Source of the DNA: Brachyhypopomus gauderio
Lineage: Eukaryota > Chordata > Actinopteri > Gymnotiformes > Hypopomidae
DNA: 64,000 nt
Direction of reading: 5' to 3'
NCBI RefSeq assembly: GCF_052324685.1
Contig: NC_135223.1
Coordinates: 19,753,322 to 19,817,321, forward strand
Below, in pieces: positions 39,197 through 47,973 of the stretch. The notes below the pieces were generated by a model. It worked only from the letters and a program-made list of their open reading frames with translations, was not told the origin of the DNA and made no database searches. Within the stretch, counting starts at the first letter, position 1. Each line of letters starts with the position of its first letter. The position numbers were made by a program, and so were the translations under genes.

Positions 39197-41170
39197 TCAA
39201 TCAAAGGAGCTTGAATAGATGAGGATGTCATCGATATAAGCGACGACGCATCTATTCAGGTACTCCCTTAGAGCCTCGTTTATGAACGCCTGGAAGTACG
39301 ACGGGGCAGAAGCCAAGCCATAAGGCAGGACCCGGTATTCGTAGTGCCCAGTGGTGGTACTGAACGCCGTCTTCCACTCATCCCCCTCGCGGATGCGGAT
39401 GAGGTTATAGGCGCTGCGCAGATCCAGTTTAGTAAACCAATTCGCTGACCTTAACTGCTCCAGTGCCGAAGGCACCAAAGGCAGTGGGTAGGAATAGTTG
39501 ACTAAGAGGGAATTGAGCCCTCGATAGTCTACGCATGGCCTCAAACCCCCGTCCTTCTTCTTTACGAAGAAGACGCTGGCCGAGGCGGGCGAGGTAGAGG
39601 GAGTGATGTAGCCCTGAGCTAGAGCCTCTTTAATGTACTGACTCATTATGCGTTCCTCCTCCTGGGAGAGAGGATAGACTCTACCGCGAGGAGGAGTGGT
39701 GCCTTCCTTGAGCGTTACGCAACAGTCCCAGGGGCGATGAGGAGGAAGACGTGACGCTTTGGCCGTGCTGAACACCTCCCTCAGATCCCAATACTGCGAG
39801 GGTATGTTTTGCTGAGTCGCGATGTTGGGGCTCTCTATACTGGTTGATTGAGCCAGCACCTTGGGAGGGAGTCTATCCCTACGGAGGGGCGTGACCCACC
39901 TTATCAAACGGCCTGTGATCCAGTTTATTATCGGATTGTGCAATCTAAACCAGGGAAGCCCTAGAGTGATGGCGTGACGCGTGACGGGGAGGATGTAGAA
40001 GCTAATGTACTCGGTGCGACCCTGAATGCTGAGACGGACTGGTGCAGTGCGCTGTGAGATGACACCCCCGCCCACAGGCCGGCCGTCCAGTGCGTGCACG
40101 CGCCTCGGCTGGTCTAATCTCCTCAGGGGAACTCCAAGCTCCTCCGCCAAGCTCCGCCGCATCAGGTTCCCCGACGATCCCGAGTCCACTAACGCAGAAA
40201 CCCCAAGAGAGACATCCCCGTAAGTGATTTGAACACGCCAGGTAAGCAAATTACCAGTCAGGGATATACTCACCCGGGGGCGACCCCCCCGAGAGCCAGG
40301 GTCTCGGGCCGGGGCCGTCGTCTCTTCCACTTGCATAGGTTCGACCTGGTTTCTCTCCTGGGTGGGCTCCCGCGTCGGAACAGGCAGCGTAGGCGTAGGG
40401 GTGGAAGTCTTGGCTCTGTCCTGCAGCAGACGGTCGTAGGTGATCGCCAGTCTCACCACCTCATTGAGCGACTGTTCCTCGGGACGACAGGACAGTTCGG
40501 CTCTTAACTCAGGCTTCAAACCATACAAAAATACGTCCGTGAGGGCCGCGTCGTTCCATCCCGTCCCTGCGGCCAGGGTACGGAACTCCAGGGCGTGCTC
40601 GGCCGCAGATCGAGTGCCCTGTCGCAACCGCAGTAGGCTCTGCCCGCATGCACGCCCCTGGCGCGGATGATGGAACACCTCACGGAGTCCTCGAATGAAC
40701 GAGTCATAGTTTTGGGTGAGGGGCGAGTCCCCTGACATAAGCGCCGCACCCCATGTAAGCGCCTTGTCCTTGAGGCGAGAAATGACGTACGCCACCTTGG
40801 CCTGATCCGTCATTTGTGGCTGATACGTGAAATAGAGCCGGCATTGTACCAGGAAGCCTTCACAGCCCTCTGGCTCTCCTCCGTATGCCTCAGGAGGGGA
40901 GATGGGCACTCTCTCTCTCTGGGCAGCCCGTGTGTTACGGTCTGCTTCTACTTGTGTAGAGAGAGCCTGGAGACAACCCGTTATGGAGGACATCACATTC
41001 CTCAGCTCGTTTAGTTCTTGCTGCTGCTTTCCTATGGCCTGGCCCTGAAAGGCCAGTACCTCTAGAGGCGACGTCTCGCTGCCTCCGGCCGCTCCAGGCT
41101 GCACATTCTGTGACGGGGTAACAGAGGCGGCCAGAGGCAATGGCTGTGCGTCATGTTCTTTATTATCCAT
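39197..41170 (-). pseudogene. Gypsy gag-protease-RT (first part, ends at in-frame TGA)
   Basis: The frame is open for 657 codons. Residues 1 to about 280 are a retrotransposon Gag with the family-typical capsid region (for example YFTYQPQMT and LKDKALTW). No CX2CX4HX4C zinc knuckle is present before the protease. The protease has LVDSGSSGN with the catalytic DSG at 329-331. Reverse transcriptase follows, with LRPCVDYRGLN and the catalytic YIDD at 645-648. A TGA at 39197-39199 ends the frame, although homologous sequence continues directly in the same frame. The first 20 codons lie inside the 5' LTR. Gag and Pol share one frame without a frameshift. Confidence 0.9.
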
Positions 41171-41481
41171 GACAGCAGCGATAACACACAGAAGCTTTTA
41201 GGCTCACGAAGAGCAGAGAACCATCAAAACAAAAGGAAAAACGAAGGACTCCTCTCGTGCGACGTGCAACTCGCGGAGGAAGCGCGTTGTCCTCAGGAAT
41301 GTGCAGCACTGGACTGCACGCCCTGTGGGAAGATAAAGGGAGCACACCAACCATGCACAGGTGTTAGCAATGAGGTGATTGTGAGCGTGGTAGTGGCCTA
41401 GTGCTAGGGGGTGTGTGATGTGTCCGTGCATGAGCGGGTACACGCGCCCTCTGGTGGCCACTCGGCCGACCCACCGTAACA
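41109..41481 (-). repeat. 5' LTR of the gypsy element (373 bp), containing the gag start
   Basis: This is the upstream LTR in element orientation. It contains the gag ATG (41168-41170) and, overlapping the first gag codons, a minus-strand AATAAA at 41159-41164. The 10-bp segment missing from the other LTR is present here and keeps the LTR ATG in frame with the rest of gag. Confidence 0.93.
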
Positions 41482-41569
41482 GTTGTGGTAATTTGCTAAT
41501 ATGTCATCTAACTTTTTCAATGCTTTGTGTGTACACCTCTATATGGACTTTATTTAAAGTTTCAATATG

Positions 41570-41572
<3 letters not shown>

Positions 41573-41605
<33 letters not shown>

Positions 41606-41606
41606 C

Positions 41607-41651
<45 letters not shown>
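41573..41651. repeat. (ATT)n/(AAT)n inverted trinucleotide tract
   Basis: About ten ATT units are followed, after a short ATC break, by about fourteen AAT units, forming a potential long AT hairpin at the end of a LINE tail. Confidence 0.9.
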
Positions 41652-42150
41652 CCTTCTTTGTATAGCACCTTGCATACATACCCAACATACATACTCAACA
41701 TACATACTCAAAGTTGTCACGGTACAGCCCGTGACTCCTCCCCTTTGGGCGTATGTTTATGTCGTCTACGTCTAGACGTCTGCGTCTGTGGATCTTCGTG
41801 GGTGTGGATATGTCTGAATGTGTTAATCGGTCTCACCTGTGGCTCGTCTCGTGATCACTCGAGGCTCATGTGGTTTTGTCTATTTAATGTGTGTTTGCAT
41901 AGTGTTCTGTGCTTGTCTTTGTTGTAGTCATACTTCACGTTAGATGTGTGTTACACCTGCGCTGTCTGCGCTATTTTGTATGTTCAATAAAAGTGACGTT
42001 TGTGCCAAAGATAGGACTCCATGCCTCGTCCTTATCCTGCACCCCAGCGTAACAAATGTGCTTTACAGAATTTATAGACATTAAATAAATAGAAGAAAAT
42101 AAACATGAGAAAATAATGTAATAAAATAAAATAATGTAATTAAATAATAA
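41600..42150 (-). mobile_element. LINE 3' end (minus strand), split by the solo LTR
   Basis: Read on the minus strand, the DNA on either side of the solo LTR gives CTGTAAAGCAC, then an ACTTTGAG-type segment, then AGGTGCTATACAAA followed by an (ATT)n tail. This closely resembles the LINE tail at 52999-53066 in this window. The upstream part of the LINE is AT-rich and too degraded to delimit, so the upper boundary is approximate. Confidence 0.65.
41715..42054 (+). mobile_element. Solo LTR of a second gypsy-like family
   Basis: This 340-bp segment starts TGTCACGG and ends GCGTAACA, with AATAAA at 41986-41991 in the same orientation, and has no internal retroelement sequence. It is flanked by AAAGT (41710-41714) and AATGT (42055-42059), a 5-bp duplication with one mismatch. 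It splits a LINE 3' tail. It is best explained as the product of LTR-LTR recombination. Confidence 0.8.
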
Positions 42151-45100
42151 AATGATAAACCATAGAAATTCCCTAACTAAACACTGAACTCAACAGTTAA
42201 TTCTTAGTTGATTTGTGTGAGTGTATCTGGTTAGTCTTGTCTTTTTCCTTTAATTTTGACTAGTGTATAACAAGCTGTCTTCATGACCTGCAGGCCTTTT
42301 AGGGACCTTTTATCTTTCCCCATTTTAATTACCTTTAATTTTTCCTCATTAGTGCTCAGTTCCTTTTCTGCTTGTTCTGCTGTGTGTCGGCATTTTTACA
42401 GGTTTCATCATCACTATAAAGTGGTTTTCCTTGATCAGATGTCTTTCCTTGAGTCTTCTGTGCTGATGCTACACTGGTGCCAGAGTTGAGATGCAGCTCC
42501 CAAGCTGAAAAACACTAAGTGGAAAATCAAAGAGCTCAGGGGCAGATGGTGAATGAGATGCATTGCAGAGTAAGGAGGTACAGAGGGCTGAGTGCCCCGA
42601 CGTCTAGGTGGAGCAGACAGCTAGGTGGAGCAGACAGTGAAGAGGCCTGGCATGAGAGTGCTCAACATGGAAGTGGCACTGATGGCAGAGATGTTGCATC
42701 TCTTTCTTGCACAGTATTATAGTCAAGTGGCTTGGGAGCCTCACTATGCCGAAGAGTAAGTGATCTTCCAGCATTGCACTTGCGCAGGGCAGCCACAGCA
42801 CAACTGCGCTTGGCACTAGAAGGGACTGGACCACAAATGTTAATAGATCTGCCTCCGGAACGCCTTAATTATTTCACTGTTGCTTCCATAGAGCTGGGAG
42901 CTGCGAGGAGAGTGGATACTTGTGCTGTCAGTGGAACTAAGCGCCATGCTGAAGCAGAGAGAGAGGAACTCAATCTCAGCACTGGGATGCTATGGCAAAC
43001 AACACAACGTCACACAGCATAGGAGCTCCAAGATGACACAGTGTGCCAAGCACCCTTTGGGCAAGTGGCAAAAGACAAGCTGTTACTGGTGTAAGAGGAC
43101 ACTGTGCCAGTAGGTTATCATGAGCCTGAGCCAGGAAGGATAAGACTCTGTATCTTCTTCTGTCTTCTTCTGCAACTGTGGACTCTGGACCTGGTGAAGA
43201 TGTTTCCTCACACCAAGACCAGCACAACTGATGGCTGGTAAGTGATGAGTGTCCAAGTCAGGTCCATCACTGATAGCTCAGTGGACTCAGTGGAGAGGGT
43301 GAAAGAGGTTTCCAGTCATGGTGGGTCACCTAAGCACAGTGTACATAAATGCACTTCTCATGTAGGTGCCAAGCATGGCTTAGCTTGTTTGTTTGACACA
43401 CACTCGTTTGGTTAGTTCTGTTTTATGCTTTTTATTTTTGATCAATCACAGAAACAAAATAGTGTAAATTTAAAAGCAAAAAGTTGGGCTATTTCACAGA
43501 GATTGGATTATGTAAGCATGTTATGAGTGTGGTAAAAAAAACAGTTTGTAATACCAAGCTCTTCTACCTCTCCTCGTTTAACAGCAATTTACGCTACACC
43601 TCAGAAGCGTCCACGAAAAGCACTAGATTGCCTACTGAAAGCTGTTGATGGGGTTTATACCATTTCTGACATCGCTGCATTAAGGGCTGTGTAACATTGC
43701 TAGGGTGAGGCAGGAGGCAGAGGTGAGAGCAGTTATTAATAGCGCATTAGCACTTAGCAAACACAAAAATGTATGACACAGAGGGACTCTAACCAAACAA
43801 AGACGAGCAATGCCAACATTGACATACACTAAATGGACTCACATCAACAAGACACAAATGCAAACGAAGCAAGAGACAGGTGAGATGAATGACACAGATG
43901 AACAGACACACACAGAACCACACTCACGAACACACACACACACACACACGCACACACACACACACACATGCACACACACACACACACACATATATACACA
44001 GATGAACCCGAGCGAGGAATCAGGCAGACCATGACAGACCATGATGCTCTTTCCCCCAGAGCGTCCAATGCCAGCAAACTGACATCGAGAGGTGGGGCCA
44101 GAGCCTGAAACCATGGCAACGGGAGTGACTCCAGAAGGCAACTTAGTTTGTGTCTAAATATATAACTAGTTACATTTAAAGAGATTCAGTCTCATGCAAC
44201 GTAATGAGATACTATATAACACAACTCTTGTTCCTGGTTAAAAATCTACAGAGTCGTTGCTTATAATAATTTGTCCAGAAACACTTCTGTTGTTTTGTAG
44301 CCCATTTCCATTCTGAAGTTGCTTTGTGTATTTGCAGCGCGATGGGTTTTCTTGGCCACCGTAATTTAGATAGGATGAGACACTGCGGTCAAGCCAGCCC
44401 TCACTTAAAAAATCTTGGTCAAGCCAGCCCCCGAAAAAATTGCGAAGTTGCGCGTATACCATACATAACGGTAATGGGTGATGCTGCCTGTGATTCCACA
44501 TTTAAATCTAAATGGTGTACAGAATGAGTAAAAAAAAAACAATAAATAAACAAGTAAATCGTTTAATTCAGAACTAATAAATCATGAATAAAACTGTATT
44601 TAATGTCTATGAAAATGAAAAACTTGAAAGTAAATTTAAATTATTACATTTGTTACTTTTACACCGTTTTATATTTACAGTGTTATTAAAAGGAATCCTT
44701 CTGATTGCACTGAATAATTTCACTACAAAATGGTAGAACACCACCTAGAGATGTCACTCATGTAAGATCAAGAAGATCTGATGTGGCATTTCAAAGTAAA
44801 GGTCAAACAAAGACGAGCTACGACAGATGTATTAGTAAAAATACAAAACAACCAACGAAATTTACCTCATGTAGTATACAAACTATTAATTCGAAAGTAA
44901 ATAACATATTAAATAAATAAATAATTGGCCTGTTTTAGCGTCCAAATAATTTTACTTTCTTTGTTGGTGCCAAATAACAAGAAATAATAATAATGTCTCA
45001 TGCAACTCACACAAACTGTATAATATTTTCCACGCTCCTGTTTGGAAACAAAATCGGATACCGTCCGTTTTCTTATTTTGAAACGAAACCCGTATGAAAA

Positions 45101-45467
45101 CCGTACATTGACGCGGAAACTAGACGTCACGATTCGCGAAATCGAAACCAGATTGGCAGACACGACCTGTGACCAATGGAATTTAGGGAGACCTTCCCAT
45201 ATATCATTGGTGGTTCTATAAGGGAACTAAAATCAGACTTACTATATTCAACAAAAATATTAGTATACAGTAAGTTTCGTTTCACGTAGCCTATATATGA
45301 CTAAACAGTCTTGCGTTGTGGGTGTAACCAAATTCCACAGTCATTAGTTTGGTCAATAGCTGCTCGAAAACTAATAAGTAGATAAGTAGAAGAACAGACC
45401 GCTCTTAAGTTGGTGCTGTGACTTTATTCAGCATCTAGGGGACTTTTCCTGAACGCATACATCTGGA
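42151..45467. other. Region upstream of tdp2 without a supported gene
   Basis: This stretch holds a (CA)n tract and unrecognised, probably repeat-derived DNA at 42.5-43.3 kb. The tdp2 promoter and 5' UTR should lie in about 45.0-45.47 kb, but no diagnostic core motif is seen. Confidence 0.45.
43930..43991 (+). repeat. (CA)n microsatellite
   Basis: Interrupted CA tract of about 30 units. Confidence 0.95.
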
Positions 45468-47973
45468 ATGGAGGATAAGCAAGACTTTGAACAAAGGTAA
45501 GGGTTTTTTTCATTTTTCATATCCTTAAATAAACACATTACACAAAATGGTATTAATCTAACGAGATTACTTTGTTAAACTCACAAAGGGCAGTTTATAA
45601 GTAAGGTTTGTTTATATTAAATGTGTAACTAACATGTTAAAAGTTATACCTTGTTATTATTGGCCAGTTACTCTTTTATGGTTTTGGTTCCACTGTTTGT
45701 TTACTGATAGATTGCCCTAAACGTGGTATATATATACACTTTGCTTGCACTGCTGATGAATGACCTCTGTCCAAAATTGTGAGTCAGTCTGGGATGTTTA
45801 CTAAAAGCAGTAACTGTAAATCCAAAACGTAAATTTTCCATATACAGCCTTTCCTACACAGCCCTTCCAGCAGGGGGCGACAGAGACAGCAATAAAAGTA
45901 CTGGACGGGCGCGTGCTCAAGTAAATCCTGGCAAGAAGAAAAAAACAAAAAAGAAGAGGCAAAGCACAGAGAAAGAGTGTTCTGCAAAGACACTGACAGA
46001 ACAGCCAACATCTCAGTCCAATGGTTATCCAGAGCAGCACACAAACGCCCAGCACTCATACATACAGACGACCTGTGACCAATCAACTCAGACAGATGCC
46101 CACCATGATAAGTCCACCCAGACACTGGCAACTCAGACCCTTCAAATGCAGTGCATTCACACTCAGGCTACAGAAACAAAATCAACCCAGACTCGTCTAT
46201 CCAAGCCCACACTTACACAAATTTATGAAGGACAGGGATCTGCAGATCACTCAGCTGTCAAAGAACCTAACCAGCTTACCCTGCTCACCTGGAACATAGA
46301 TGGCATCGATTTTGAAGACCTGAAGGAACGAATCCCAAGCTTACTGTCGTATTTAGGAAAGTAAGTGTTTTCCCAGTAGAACCTAAGTTCTTAATTGGTT
46401 TTTTTAATAGTGTGCATATTGTGTAATGTGAATTCAGATAAATGAACTCAGACAATACAAATGTCAGACTTTTCCTCATTTTTAAGGTACCGAGCAGATG
46501 TGGTACTGTTGCAAGAGCTTATCCCACCATACCTGAAGATTTTGCAGGATGTTATGAAAGATTATGTGTTTCTGCAAGGTGGGACTGGAATTGGTGAACA
46601 TACAAAATCTGTGTGCTGTATATGTGGTCTTGATTAAAATTTTTTTTTCTAGGTAATGACGTCGGATATTTTACAGGAATACTACTCAGAAGATCCAGAG
46701 TCGAACTTCTTCAAAGCAACATTGTAAAATTTCCCACAACAGAAATGGGCAGAAATCTGCTAATAGCCAATGTGAGCTCACATATTTTGTTATGTCTTGT
46801 CTAGGCTTGTCTAGGTGATCAATGACAACAAAAAAGGAACAATGGTAAAAAAAAAACAAAAAAAAACAGCATCAGGGTGAACAAAAGTGAAAGTGAATGC
46901 AATGCAAACTGTTTTATCTTCAGGAGTGTTCATTGCCCAAAATAACCAAACAAAACCCACACAAGAAAATAAATACCAACTAAACTAAGCAAAATGAAAG
47001 ACATTTTCATTATAAAATCTAGTTCTGGGTCCAGCCTTTAACAAGGTCTGGGCTGATCAGGTAAACTGTTGTTTAGCGTTATCAAAAGCTGTTCTAAATG
47101 ATGATTTCTGGATACCCCGTAGTCAATATACCCATTTGAACAGCTATTCCATCTAATGGTGTTTTAGGACACCCTTAAATTCATATTCATTAAATTCTAA
47201 TTAAAGCAGCATTTTTTAAATCCTTCATTTGTACATCTTACAGAGTTCCCAGTAACTATCCACATTTGCCCATACTGCTTGATGAAGCACCTGCGCTGTG
47301 TTTCTTGTTCTCAATGGAGGACCTAAGTACACCTTCACTGCCACTGTGTGCTTCCCCAGGCAAGCTTCTCGGGCCACATGCTCTGCTTCATGACCTCCCA
47401 CTTGGAGAGCTCAAAGCCCAACTCACAGGAGCGCCTGAACCAGCTACGCAGGGTGTGGAAGTGGATGAAGGAGGCCCCAGACAACCACACTGTCATATTT
47501 GGAGGTGACACCAACCTTCGAGACTGGGAGGTGTGTGCGCGAGAGACACCGTGTTTGGCTGGCCTGCTTTTCACATCACACTGCATTAGTCTCTTGAGAA
47601 TAACAGCGTTCTGTAATGACCTTTGTCCTGTATCATTTTGGCTCTCAGTGTGTTTGGTGTGTTTGTGTTTATGTTGGCTTAGGTAACGAAGTTGGGAGGT
47701 TTACCAGATGGTATTACTGATGTGTGGGAGATGCTTGGCAAGCCTGAGGACTGTATGTACACCTGGGACACGACCACTAACAACAACAAAGAAATCCCTT
47801 TTCCTGTTCGACTGCGCTTCGACCGTGTTTACTTTCGAGGACCCAGAGAGGGCCTTCCGCCTCAACCAGCCAGGATGACGCTGGTCGGCATGGACAAACT
47901 GCAATGTGGCCGATTCACGAGTGATCACTGGGGCATTCTCTGCACGTTCTCTTTTGAGTCATCCGGGCAGTAG
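45468..47973 (+). CDS. tdp2: Tyrosyl-DNA phosphodiesterase 2 (6 exons)
   Basis: TDP2 removes topoisomerase 2 adducts by hydrolysing 5'-phosphotyrosyl bonds in nuclear DNA repair. Exons are 45468-45496, 45848-46360, 46487-46578, 46653-46771, 47360-47530 and 47683-47973, giving 404 residues (human 362). The endonuclease/exonuclease/phosphatase fold is complete: Asn159 in TWNID, Glu191 in LLQE, SHLES, Asp301 in GGDTNLRD and His390 in SDHWG. The spacings 32, 110 and 89 equal those between human Asn120, Glu152, Asp262 and His351. The N-terminal 150 residues are unusual: a tiny first exon, a basic GKKKKTKKKRQ segment that could be a nuclear signal, and a Gln/Thr-rich stretch with repeated STQT motifs. 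No UBA-like domain as in human TDP2 is visible. The exon 2 acceptor is inferred from phase; an alternative in-phase acceptor lies about 40 bp downstream. Confidence 0.93.

Larger units (their letters stand above)
37311..41481 (-). mobile_element. Ty3/gypsy chromovirus-type LTR retrotransposon, young but defective
   Basis: The element runs on the minus strand between two LTRs that differ by three substitutions and one 10-bp indel. Each LTR begins TGTTACGG and ends CCGTCACA in element orientation. The 5-bp direct repeat GTTGT flanks it at 37306-37310 and 41482-41486, as expected for a gypsy target duplication. Gag, a DSG protease, reverse transcriptase, RNase H, an integrase fragment and a chromodomain occur in one reading frame in gypsy order. 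It cannot be autonomous: an in-frame TGA interrupts the reverse transcriptase, most of the integrase catalytic core is deleted and no CCHC zinc knuckle is visible in Gag. A polypurine tract (run of G on the minus strand) lies next to the 3' LTR at about 37674-37688. It sits between the divergent kiaa0319 and tdp2 genes. Confidence 0.95.

Noticed and set aside
40026-40670. Plus-strand open frames across the gypsy element
   Set aside because: They are antisense shadows of gag-pol; GC-rich coding DNA leaves the opposite strand open by chance.
37345-41401. Identical 82-residue plus-strand open frame at 37345 and 41153
   Set aside because: The duplication is explained by the two LTRs and does not represent a duplicated gene.
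41573-41775. Poly-Leu/poly-Ile open frames
   Set aside because: They come from the ATT/AAT trinucleotide tract.
42519-43227. Cluster of medium open frames on both strands upstream of tdp2
   Set aside because: Frames on both strands overlap without homology; the more GC-balanced composition alone could explain them.
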